Assembly: GCA_008692225.1 (NCBI GenBank)
Contig: VICG01000015.1
Location: 1,903,501-1,967,500, forward strand
Origin: Monilinia fructicola
Taxonomy: Eukaryota > Ascomycota > Leotiomycetes > Helotiales > Sclerotiniaceae
DNA: 64,000 nucleotides
Direction of reading: 5' to 3'
Under the pieces are notes generated by a model that was not told where the DNA came from, did not search any database, and saw only the letters and a program-made list of their open reading frames with translations. How positions within the stretch are numbered: the first letter of the stretch is position 1; each line of letters opens with the position of its first letter. Positions 36,191 to 46,733 of the stretch are shown piece by piece. A program made the position numbers and the translations under genes.

Positions 36191-37171
36191 AGGAAACCTG
36201 ATTACTAGAAGACACCATGAAGAACACTAATGATTATGTGTTTTCTGGAACAAGCGGACGTCAATGAAAGACTACCGACAGTTCGATGTCCAGATTTAGA
36301 TAAAGTAATTAAAATGAATTGGGAAAATAATGTCGGTATACTTATGAATGAGTAATATACGGCAGTCCATCATTATAATGCTAGCCAACTCATCATGAAA
36401 TGCACCGTGTAAGATAACATGGCCGCAAACCGTAAAAGCTGCTCAACCTCCCATGCAAAAGATTTCTTTTATAAGAGTCATCTCGCAGAGGTTAATGTAG
36501 AGTATAATGAAATATATTTTGAAACAACTGTTGGAATGAAACCAAAGAGTTGACCAGATCCCAGTATATTGATCAGTCTCATCAGGCTGATTATTCCCTC
36601 GCAAATTTCGTATCTTAACATCATAACCATAATGACGCAAGCTTTCAGGGACCATTCTTGACATTCAAGCTTCAGCTGTCCTTCTATCAACTACATCAAT
36701 TTGAGTTGAGACTAGAAAGATCAAGTACACCGATGAAGTGCAGTAGTCCAGGAGCTCAGTAACTCAGTCACTCAGTAACTCAATTTTGGGGTACAGAGCC
36801 CCAGTACTCCACACAAAAATTGCTTTCATCGCCGAGAAACGGGGCACTTGAAAACAACTATGAGTAAAGTTGGTAAAAATAAAGATAAAGATATCGTTGA
36901 GTTACGAGTAGTTACTAGTCTATCCTTATTGAAGGTAGATAGCATTGATTGTAGAAATATCAGAGGCCTTGCTGAAGTTTTGGAAATCACAGCTGATGAG
37001 TAGATCGTATTAGTTTGAGAAGTGTGGAAATTGGCTGTGTTCACGTGTGCCAATGCTGTAACAGGTTTCTGCTTTGTGGCCAACCGTTGATCATATCAGT
37101 ACCCTAACCGTCAAATGATCAGACCCTTGAAGATCCCTAAGCATATCCAAATTGAACGTCAGAAATGATGC
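36191..37171. other. Intergenic, no supportable gene
   Basis: About 1 kb with short frames only. A run of ACTCAGTA-like steps at about 36755-36782 is the one local repeat noted. Confidence 0.5.
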
Positions 37172-38836
37172 CTATGTCCAAGAAATCACGGTTTCTCCGT
37201 CGCTGTCTTTCCAACACGCATATTTGCCTTTCATCTTTCCGTCACAACCAATGTAAAGTAAGAGGTATATTTCTTTAATCACTCCACCCCAGCAATTGAC
37301 CCTGATACTGCTCCAATCCTTTGATCTTTCGGCCGATACCCCCCATCCTGAAAACCCTCCGGAGATGTGGGTTAAAAGGTAAGACCAGAGAAGTTCCCGG
37401 CGATCCAATGCTCGTGTATCTATGAGCCAATATCCACGCTCAAAAGGAAGACAGGCACGAGTCTGTGAAGTAGGATTAAATACTTTCGGTAAGCCGGGGA
37501 CTGAGTTCAGCGATTCCAATGAAGACGTGATAAGTTTAGCTGGTGTAAGGTCCTCGGACGAAGTTGGAGGAATAAACTGCGAAATTGTGCATGTCGCCAT
37601 AGACTCTGGAGAAGGTGAACTTGACTTTGGAGGCATAGGGTTCGAGATGTGAGGAGCCTCCGGGGAAACAGAAGTAGAAGGTATACGAGGTGGAGGAAGA
37701 GATGCTGAAGATGTCTCAGCCGTGGTATCTGATATTATTAACTTTACCTTCTTGGGACTTTTGTCTATCGATGATGGGAACTCGACTCGCCGACGCTTGC
37801 TATTCGCATGTCGAGGTAAAGCGCTGGATGTTTCTGGTATTTCGGGTGTATCAGATATCGGTCCATTCTTTGAAATTCTAGCCGGATTCATGTCTTGATT
37901 TGAAAATCTCGCTGTGCCTTCCGTCTCCTTATTCCGAATTGTACGTGGATTCGAAATATCCGCAGGAGCTCCAGAAGTTGGTGAATTATCAGACCTATCA
38001 GAGTTCATGGCGTAAGGATTATCTGCAAGGGAACTTGATATTGGAGATACATGTCGATACCTGGTTTTGTTCCGCCGACGAGGAGGAGAAATTGGCGGGT
38101 ATTTTCTTGATGACAGTGAAGGAGCAACTTGTAGATTAACACAAGCTTCATACCTGAGAGAACTAGAAAGGGGTATAGCTTGAGGTACCTCAAGGTTCAA
38201 GCTACTCTCATCCGTGTTCTGTGATATCTTACTCATATCAGGAGAGTCCTGTGTGCTTTGCCCTTGTTGTAGATGATGTTGCAAAATTCGAGTTGGAGAT
38301 GAGAATTCGGGAAGAAACCTATTGTTCCCAGGCAAAGAATCTTCAATCACACTTGATAATTCTCTCTGGGATGACAATGAACTTTTCAATTCACTCGGCC
38401 GCGGCATTTGATATCCAGACTTTGTCCCTGTATACACTGCAGTCCGGCTTCGTGTTCGAAACATTGGAGAATCTCGATTATCTAGAACACTTCGAAAAGA
38501 GAGTTGAGGCGATTCCATAAGGTCAGATAATTCGTCCTCCGTAATTTCATTCTTGTATGCACCCGGATTCGTCTCTGGATCTTGGGTTGGTGGGCAATAC
38601 GACGCATTTTCATCATATTCTTGCGTCAATTGTAGCGGTTCCTCTTGAGATTGAACATCCAGTTCTTCCTGATTTTCTATTCTAGTTTGAGGGTCGTCTT
38701 GTAACTGTATATTTGTCGCATACTCAAAATTCAAATAAGCTCTTGCAAAAGCTCTGTATCTAGCATCATCTTGGACACGACTTGGTGCTGATGTATGAAC
38801 TAAGATCTCGACGTTTTCTCTTGTTGGGTGAGCCAT
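37172..38836 (-). CDS. Intronless 554-residue fungal protein of unknown function
   Basis: A single uninterrupted frame from ATG at 38836 to a stop at 37172. The first ~430 residues are hydrophilic and Ser/Pro-rich with acidic patches, no transmembrane segments, and a basic cluster (SKRRRVEF ... KSPKKVKL) resembling a bipartite nuclear localisation signal. The last ~95 residues form a compact, Trp/Tyr-rich domain: FERGYWLIDTRALDRRELLW, GGFSGWGVSAE, VNCWGGVIKEIYLLLYIG, CWKDSDGETVISWT. That domain looks globular and conserved, but I cannot name it. A nuclear regulatory or chromatin role is a guess from the localisation signal alone. Codon use and composition match the neighbouring genes. Confidence 0.75.
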   Translation of the reverse strand: MAHPTRENVEILVHTSAPSRVQDDARYRAFARAYLNFEYATNIQLQDDPQTRIENQEELDVQSQEEPLQLTQEYDENASYCPPTQDPETNPGAYKNEITEDELSDLMESPQLSFRSVLDNRDSPMFRTRSRTAVYTGTKSGYQMPRPSELKSSLSSQRELSSVIEDSLPGNNRFLPEFSSPTRILQHHLQQGQSTQDSPDMSKISQNTDESSLNLEVPQAIPLSSSLRYEACVNLQVAPSLSSRKYPPISPPRRRNKTRYRHVSPISSSLADNPYAMNSDRSDNSPTSGAPADISNPRTIRNKETEGTARFSNQDMNPARISKNGPISDTPEIPETSSALPRHANSKRRRVEFPSSIDKSPKKVKLIISDTTAETSSASLPPPRIPSTSVSPEAPHISNPMPPKSSSPSPESMATCTISQFIPPTSSEDLTPAKLITSSLESLNSVPGLPKVFNPTSQTRACLPFERGYWLIDTRALDRRELLWSYLLTHISGGFSGWGVSAERSKDWSSIRVNCWGGVIKEIYLLLYIGCDGKMKGKYACWKDSDGETVISWT

Positions 38837-41274
38837 GATTGTTGTAATTTTGAACTTTGTTCATTTTATTTCTGATGATAAATGAAGATATTGATTGTAA
38901 ATAAGAATGGGCAATGATGATGATGATGATGATATCAAAATAAGATAGGAATTGGAGTTTAGCCTTGTCTGAAGTTGTTGATGTTTGTTGCTCTGGCAGA
39001 CACTAAGTTTAACCTTAATTGTAGCCTTGGCTGCAAGGCTAGAATCTTATGGAAACCAGTTTCCAGACCATTTTTATCAAGTTGAAGTATCCACCCCAAG
39101 GCCAGACGTCTCTCATCCTTCTTAACATCACCACAACCCACCGTGATATACACTCCATCCATCATCCACTCAACCATCCAGCCTTTTCCTTCCACCATAT
39201 AATACTGATCATATCACTCACTAACTTCAGATTATGGTCTTTGTTCACACAGAAGTATATATGTGTGTGTGTGTGTATTGTGAGTTCCAAACCTACTATA
39301 TTCTACAATCAGACTTGATTGTATTTGTATTTGACCTATCGATATATTTGAATACTATCTACAGCAACCTTTGCTCTCCTATGACGCTTGAAACTCCTGA
39401 GCCTCACTCATCCAACTGACCTGGTGGACTGTTGTCTGAAATGGCATGTCTGGAAGCATGGTCATCTGCAAGTGCAAGGATGATAGTTTTGAATATGGTG
39501 TCTCGTTCTTACATCTTACACTCTATTATCTGGAATGACAAACCAAGCTCCTTTACACCATGTCACGCCACTGTCAATCTGGCTGTGAACAAGAGTAACT
39601 CTTCGTAGAAGATTACTGATGAGCTACTTCTTTGTCAATGTGTTCAGACCCGGACTTTGTGGTCCACATTGTAAAAGTTTGCTGTCAAACAATACTATAG
39701 CTTTGAAGCGTCTTTTGACGCAAATGCTCAGCTGCTGCCATCCGTGTGACGAAACATGATCAGTCAAATCTCTATCAAGGTTAGAAGTTCAATATAAATC
39801 TTGTCCAACAGTAGCCCTTTCCATCTTCCACCATGGAGCACCTATCAACTCTTTTTTCCCCATCTCCAGCCTTCAATCAAATGTTCGATAATGTAATAGC
39901 TTTTCGCTGTTCACACCAAGTGATGTAGCGAAATTTGTTCTTTTCAAAACAACTTCGGGATATGTTCAATAATCGCTGGCTATCCTTTGGTATTCTGAGA
40001 TATCAGCCCCCTATCAGTAGTTTCAAAAGATGCCCCAGCAATTTTCTTGAACTGGCCTAACCAACTTGTCTTTGATCCTGCCAACTACTAAGTAGTGTCT
40101 CTGGAAAGCAGGTAAGGAGGATTAGATCATCAAAACATAGCAATCAATTTCCTAGTGAAAGAATGACCTGTATCAAGGTTTGATGGACCATAAAGATTGA
40201 AATGCCCTTGCTCTGGAACTTGACCATTGTTTCTGGATACAAGGGCTGAAATTGCTCATGTCCTGAAAAGTATGTGGCTTTGCAATGACTTGAACATTAG
40301 CGACCCTAAGTGCATTTAGCGTATTATTATTTCTTTTGGGGTGCACAATTGGAGATCATTCAGTAGGGGTTCGATAATTACGATTATACTTATTGCAACA
40401 TTGTGATTCATATTGCACAAAGATTTTTATACTATCAGAGAATTAGAGAACCAATGAACGTCTATGAATGTGGCGATAGTGGTGTGAATAAACGTTTCTA
40501 CATTGTTGCCGCTCATGCTATCTTAAATCTAGACTCGTGAGTGTGAAGGACTGGACATGGATGGACCCATAGTAACCAGAGATGTTAGCCGCTGATTTTA
40601 ATGTGTTAAATTAGAAGAATAACTATGCCGTGCCTCCACATAAGCTATCAGGAGTTGCGAATTGCGATTCGAACTTCGGATTGATGATGTGAAGGAACCA
40701 CTATACCTTCCTATTGATGATGGCATGACCTAAGTAGCAGACCATTCAATCATTATCAACTCTACATAATATTCGATTTATTATTGCAACAAAATCATAT
40801 TGCAAAGTACTGATACATGTTGAATCTCTGCCTCGATGACTGATGCTTGTCTTGGGAATCAAACCGAGAACCGCACCTCTTGAGAGTATTAGCATGTGAA
40901 GGGCACAAAAAGCATATCCGAAACCTCGAAACTCATTAGATTTCAATTAATGACACGGCATATTGGTTAACTGTGTGTGAGTAGGGAAGCCTTCAGACAA
41001 ACAGGTCATTATCAGCACTCTTCCCTAACCTATGGTCTAAAAAACAGTGCCCTTATATGAGAATCAACTCTTTCTACTCATCCAAATGTGTTGCCTCACA
41101 ACCTGCTGACAATAATCTCAAATTAGGAAAATATTGACTTCAGACTGGCACTTTGATTAGTAGCGGTAGTATCTCACCAATCATGGTGAGTGTGTTCTAT
41201 TGGAGAAAGACTGGAACTTTCCCTGAGCAATCCAGGTACAATCACGAAAACACTCCCGCCGCTCCTCCTCGGCC
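38837..41274. other. 2.4 kb intergenic region
   Basis: Contains an ATG/GAT trinucleotide run at 38916-38933 and a TG run at 39263-39276. Between 39.4 and 41.2 kb no frame exceeds 70 codons. Nothing else seen. Confidence 0.55.
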
Positions 41275-41928
41275 ATGAGCTCGCTGGCTCTTTATTTTCT
41301 CAATCACACACCAAAAAAGCACGTCATTCGTATCTTCCAAGAAACATCTTCATCTCATGAAACTAATTCGAACTATCTAGCCAGTGCATACCACAGCACA
41401 ATTGAAAGCGTAATAAACTATTTCCAAAGTGAGATAGTCTGTAAAGATGAGGAAGCCTTTGAGGGATTTCAAGCAGTCATGGTTGACCCAGTGCTTGATC
41501 CAAATTTCCGGATGATCAGAAAGAGTATGTTGATACTGTGAAGTTGGTTTAGGTGACTGTTTCCGAATCGTAATCGTTTGCTTGCCTTTTCAATTCATAT
41601 CGGAGCTGTAACCACAATCCTGCTTCCGATTATCAGACTTTGACACACGGGATGATATCATCTAGTGATCCAGCACACCGGCCACGATTATTATGGAAAA
41701 CCAAGAGAAGCCCGAGCGTTATGGACTTGGAATCCTAATATAAAGAATATCAAATTTCTGGATTATGACTTGGCTGTATATTTTGAAAGGGTTATCAAGA
41801 TGGGAGCCGAAGTCCAAAGCTTTGGAGTCTTCAAAGCCGTACACAATACTGAATATATAGTAGCTACCGGCTTTTGGGCCAGCGCTGGAATCATAGGTGG
41901 TTATCCTCATGGAGGAAGAAAGTCATAG
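41275..41928 (+). CDS. Hypothetical protein of about 170 residues
   Basis: Exon 1 41275-41524 and exon 2 41666-41928 flank a 141-nt GT-AG intron (GTATGT donor, TCTAG acceptor) and join in phase. No signal peptide or transmembrane segment. The second exon is rich in aromatic and charged residues (HTGHDYYGKPREARALW, FLDYDLAVYFERVIKMG) and ends in GGYPHGGRKS. I do not recognise a family. The clean splice agreement and composition favour a real gene over chance, but it is isolated, with 2.4 kb of empty DNA upstream and a convergent oxidase downstream. Confidence 0.5.
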
Positions 41929-42542
41929 TCCTCACATATAAGTAAATGGATTGGTGACTGATCAAGTGTTTTGATGGGAGGAAGTTGCGGTGTCGGGAAT
42001 GCTCATCGCTACAGCTCCAAATTAGTATTCCGGATCTGTACTTGGCGATTTCTGGAGGAGGGAGAACATACGCGGTCGTCCTTTCAATGACAAACAGAGG
42101 CTATTTAGATGTAGAAAAGACAAGATGAGTAACTCATTCACTGAACTCGCTAACCGATCTGTCACCACACCATGATTTTTGACTTGTCTTGATCTTTCAA
42201 GTGTAATTTGCGGTTACATATCTAGAGTAGCTCAAATACTAGCCAATATTTTCATCGTATCTTAACCTATCCCGGGAATGCTATGCTGTAATACCCCATG
42301 TAGAGTCCACTCGGTACGTAAATGAGAGACTATGATTATGAAAATCCGTACTGATATAAGTATGAACAATGCTTAATAGAGATGAATTTGAAGGTTCCCC
42401 AATACTTCCCGCACTCGGAAACAGCCGCATTATGTTTGACAAAGTCGTGGTAACCAGATATAACCTCATGCTCCACTGAGATACATAACCCAATGCTGGC
42501 AATCGAAAAATAATTTAATAACCATATTGAATTACTCCCTAC
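41929..42542. other. Convergent intergenic region
   Basis: About 600 bases between convergent genes; nothing coding seen. Confidence 0.6.
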
Positions 42543-44416
42543 TTATTGTTTTGATAACCCTATCGCAATGTCACGACCTACCAATCTCCCCACGTTCTCA
42601 CCCACAGTCCATGCCAGCTCTACCGAACTACCCAATGGTCCCTCTGCCCCATTTGTCGTCCAGATATTCTTGCCCAGTTGAAAATCTCCCTTGATTTCTT
42701 TCGGCAGCAAAGCTTGCATTGACGGATATGCGTATGGGATCTGGTGTTGGGTCCAGCTCTCTGTAATGTCTTTCGTGAGGCCGAGGGAAGTCACCAAAGT
42801 GACGTTAGAGATGGGTTGGGAAGAGAGAAGTCGGTACATGTATTTTGCGGAATTGTCATATCCGACGATGGGTCGCAAAAGTGAAAGTTCGATTATCGAA
42901 TCGAAGGCTGGGTCTTTGGGATCATGAGAATTGATGATAGGAAGAAGTTGAGCGGGTAATGAAGATCCAGATTTGAGAAACGAGGAAGAAATTGGAGAGG
43001 GAGCCAAGAAGAATGTAATGTATACTGGCTGGTATTCGATATCATACCCAGTTTCATAATTCGTGAATTGTTCCTGGTGCTCCATATTTCCCAATAAATC
43101 CGAGTAATTAGACGGTGAAGCTATAATGATCTTGTCAAGAACTTCGGCATTCAGCGGTGATTCGTGGTCGAGGACATCTTCCCACTGCAGAATCCAATTC
43201 TCATAACCCTCTGTGAGCTCTTCCCATTGAATTTTGGTTACTTTGGATGAGACACGCAGTTTTGCACCACTATCCTTTAATGCATTCTCCATCATCATCT
43301 GAAATACTCCCCTATTTTCAGGCTTCTGACACCCAATCTCTTCTCGTTCAAGAGCCATACTTAGTGCTAGATCGCTTAAGTGTTCAATTGATTGTCCAGT
43401 ATGGCGTCTTACTTGAGGTGCTAATATATCTCGTGCGTAGTTGTCCCCGATTTCATTCATCCTCAATCTGTCACTGGCAGGTATGCTGAACGGTAACCAT
43501 GTATACTGCTTTGACATTACACGGATGATCTCTTGAACAGATTGTGTAGGGGAATTCGTCTCGGCCATGGTATCGAGGAATGAATTGAAAGAATTCATAG
43601 TGCCGATTGGAACCTTAGGTGCCCGCCAAATGGAAGTGCCGTATCTTATTAAGAGGGATAGGTAGTGGGTCCACGGTGTAGTAGTATAAGGTCGATAAGT
43701 TTCAACGATTATATGCGTTGGATCGAAACTGTGAATGTTAGAACATTATCCTTCCAACCTCCCCATATGAATATCCAGTACATTATGGATGTCAGTTCAG
43801 AGGAGAAAGAAACATACAAGGCAACTTTTCCCACCCCTAACTCCTCACCCTCAGCGATGATACTCTCTTGTTTCTCCTCCCCTACCACACCACCAATAGT
43901 CTCCAGAAGATCTCCATTAAATGCTCCCCCAGCTACATCCTCTACCTCAATCACCATAGGACTAGTATCCTCAACAGTCATCCTTCCTCCAATTCTAGTT
44001 TTCTCCTCGTAAATAATAATCTCAACATTAAGATCCACATTGTGATTTCTTAATATTGCAGTATGGGCAAGAACTTCATTCCGTACACCTCGCGCTGCAG
44101 CAATGCCCGCTGGTCCAGCACCGACAATCCCAACCTTGATATCCACGACTTTAATCTCCGGTTTTGGGTTTGGTTGAGGATTGATTGAAGACAAGAAATT
44201 ATCAAGACCAACAATTATTCCTACAGTTAATAGTATCGCAGTGAAGGCGCGCAATATTGTCAAAACAATCTTAGAGATTTTATTCCCACCATCTCTAGGG
44301 TATGATCGAGGATATTCAAAGGAGTTGGAAAGGATAGGTGAGGTCTCAGAATATTCTGGAGGAGCTTCAGAGGTATATGACGGCGGTGATGATGCTTTGT
44401 AGGTTTTGCTTGCCAT
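42543..44416 (-). CDS. Prenylcysteine oxidase-like FAD enzyme with N-terminal membrane anchor
   Basis: Prenylcysteine oxidases use FAD and oxygen to cleave farnesyl- or geranylgeranyl-cysteine left after turnover of prenylated proteins, normally in the lysosome or vacuole. Exons 44416-43818 and 43728-42543 join in phase (intron 89 nt), 594 residues, no frameshift. The FAD-binding motif VGIVGAGPAGIAAARG is at about 95-110 and the second-strand segment IYEEKTRIGGRM follows. The C-terminal half contains SPSNYSDLL, a region around YVPVYITFFLA-like sequence and TTNGAEGPLGSSVELAW, matching the family end. Instead of a cleaved signal peptide there are two PY motifs (PPSY at 11-14, PPEY at 19-22) and a single helix at about 48-71, a type II layout. 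This suggests delivery to the vacuole through Rsp5-type ubiquitination, which is inference. Confidence 0.85.
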
Positions 44417-45019
44417 GATTGCTTCGATATTATCGCACTTTGTTTACATTGAGTGTAGTTGAGTAGAGGTCGTGAAGTTTTGTCATCTAGGACAAAGTTA
44501 CTGCTCCAGAGGCTGCTCCAGAAGATAGCTATACCAAATTACTGGTCAAGAACTGGTCCTAATATTCATAAGCAGTGGAAAATCGATGATTCAAGTGAGA
44601 TTAATTGAAGTAAAGTAGAGGAAGGTATTGTTTTGTTTGATTGTTGCGCCCCTCGCTACTGGTGGTCTCGTGAATGCGGCCTCTTGCAGATAAACAGGGG
44701 TACAGACACACACAGGATTGGACACCATAATTCAGTGTTACCCCGATGGGCTTTTCGTCAAGGAATCCAAATTTCAAACAAGGAATAACCAAATCGATCA
44801 TTGTTTTGGTCGTTTTTGAATGATCGTTTGAATGGTTGTTCATTAGTCTCGTCGTTGTAACAGATCTTGGTATTTTTTCTTCCTATAGACATTATAACTT
44901 CTAGTTTTCAAAGTCTCAATTTCCATGCAAGATCCTTTTGAAACACTTAGGTGATACCATCCTGAGCATACTGACTCCAGATTAGATTGCAACATGAGGT
45001 CAGATTTGACATCAACCAT
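44417..45019. other. Spacer between two minus-strand PY-motif genes
   Basis: 600 bases; promoter of the oxidase gene and 3' end of the small membrane protein. A frame at 44601-44843 has no recognisable features. Confidence 0.55.
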
Positions 45020-45277
45020 TTACCAAGGTCCGATCTGTGGCCAAAATATACTCGAGACAACGATGGTGAAAAGTACGAGATAAAACCCGAGGACCAGTAG
45101 AATGATGAGTATCGATATGTAAGTCGCAGCATGAAATCGAGATGCATCTTCAAGCCGAGTGACGGGGTTTCGATATGGACGAGGCTCGGTGGGGAGATGA
45201 AGGTCTAGCAGTGAGGTTCTTTCAGTATAAGAAGGTGGGCGAGAGGTATATGGTGGAGGTGGATCATTGTTGTTCAT
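45020..45277 (-). CDS. Small PY-motif single-pass membrane protein
   Basis: 85 residues in one exon. The N-terminus carries two PY motifs (PPPY at about 7-10 and PPSY at 14-17), which are ligands for WW domains of Rsp5/Nedd4 ubiquitin ligases. One hydrophobic helix follows at about 52-77 (YISILIILLVLGFYLVLF), then a short tail (FWPQIGPW). The arrangement of N-terminal PY motifs, then one helix, is also seen at the start of the oxidase immediately downstream. Such small proteins can act as adaptors for membrane cargo ubiquitination; that role is inferred. The gene is short, so chance is possible, but the motif pairing argues for it. Confidence 0.55.
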   Translation of the reverse strand: MNNNDPPPPYTSRPPSYTERTSLLDLHLPTEPRPYRNPVTRLEDASRFHAATYISILIILLVLGFYLVLFTIVVSSIFWPQIGPW

Positions 45278-45641
45278 TGTGAATTTAATAACCTATCTGG
45301 CGTGTATTTGAAGGTTATGATGAAGAGGGGTAGGAGGATGTTATGAAGTCTCTGATCCCCGCCTTCTTAACCTTACTTATCACCTTCTTCATCAGTGCCG
45401 CATTCGTATTCGCTTGTGCGATCGGCGGTAGATTAGAAGAATATCTGCCACTCCAGGGTTTGGTGGGGGGATGATGGACTGAGGAGAATGATAGCATGAT
45501 TTTGAATTTTGAAGTATTTCCAAAGAAATTCGTATAGATCTGATTCATTGTCCATTAAGAGAATAATTACCTAGTATCTAGAAACGATCTTTTCATATGT
45601 CTTATGATCAATAAGAAAATTTGTCGCTCAACTTTGCCTCA
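45278..45641. other. Short spacer
   Basis: 360 bases between two minus-strand genes; no gene seen. Confidence 0.5.
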
Positions 45642-46733
45642 TCAAACTTGAGATCTCACGCCACTCAGCCCCTTTCCACCATTCAAGGGTAGGATAGGAA
45701 GCCAGCTAGTCTTCAGCAACTTTCTTTCCACGATCTCTTCCTTATATACTCTTCCAACTCCTCGACATCCCAATTAACCGCCACCATCCCACCTCTCAGA
45801 TAATCCGCTCTCTCTTGTGCCAGATACAGCGCCAGCATACCTGTCAAGTCGACGTGATCAAGAGCGTATAATTTGAAAGCGGGCGAAACCATATCTGTAG
45901 GTGCGATTCCTGGCATTGTGGTAAAGACGCGGAGAGTGGGATATTCAATATATGTAAGTGTTCATATAGCCTCTGTTCGGCGAGTTTAGAGATATTGTAA
46001 GCGGATCCGCGGGGAGAGGTAAAAGCAGCCCGACCTGAAGATACAGAGATTATGGTACCAACTGGCTGTGAAGGGGAGGGCTGGGATTGAATATAGTGAT
46101 GGGTCATTTGATACAGGCCCTTAAGGTTGGTTTCCTGTTGTTCGTGAGAAGTCAGCTATCATTCTCATCTCGACAATTCATTTGTGGTTGTCGGGCAAGG
46201 AAGCTCACAATTCCTCTCCACCAAGCACTCGGTTCTGTCTCACCGATAAACCCATCTTCCAGAAGACCTGCATTGTTCAACAATACATCCGCGGGTCTCC
46301 CGAATTCTTTTTGAACCACTTGAAAAAGATTCTTGACATCGTCTTCATTCACAATATCGACTTTCACGCTAAGGAATTTTGTACCTGGATTGATTGGCTG
46401 AAGCTTCTCGATGAGGGAGTCGATGGCTGCTATTCTACGAGCTGCAAGCACAATACCGGATGCATGTGCTTCGGTCCAAACTTTTGCTGCGGCCTGATGT
46501 GGTATTAGAAAATTGCATCTGATAGGGTATGGAATGAGAGGCGTTGTGCAAGAGTATGGTGGGAAGATACTTACAGCCCCAATACCAGAACTAGCTCCTG
46601 TGATGATAATAATCTTTCCCGATTGATCATTTGCTGGATTCTTGGAATCAATGGCCCAATAAGGATCTCGGCGGACAGTCTTGGTAATGGCATATGGGGT
46701 AGTATAGAAATTGGGGTCTGATTTGTCTGCCAT
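45642..46733 (-). CDS. Short-chain dehydrogenase/reductase (two frame breaks)
   Basis: NAD(P)-dependent oxidoreductase of the classical SDR fold. Exons on the minus strand: 46733-46575, 46493-46209, 46134-45642; phases are all zero. The cofactor motif TGASSGIGA is interrupted by the first intron just after it; the NNAG motif is in VLLNNAGLLEDG; the catalytic set is Ser in ISVSSGRAAF and Y-x3-K in SAYNISKLAEQRL. Two breaks occur late: an AT run at 45948-45953 (before EYPTLRVFTTMPGIAPTDMV) and a TATATA run at 45743-45748 (before KEEIVERKLLKTSWLP). Removing one dinucleotide from each gives 310 residues with a normal SDR C-terminus. As written, the first break alone would truncate it. Substrate unknown; probably cytosolic. 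Confidence 0.82.

Noticed and set aside
4962..45953. Programmed +1 frameshifting as explanation of the gene breaks
   Set aside because: The sites differ in sequence, lack common slippery heptamers, include dinucleotide runs, and hit unrelated genes; insertion errors are simpler.
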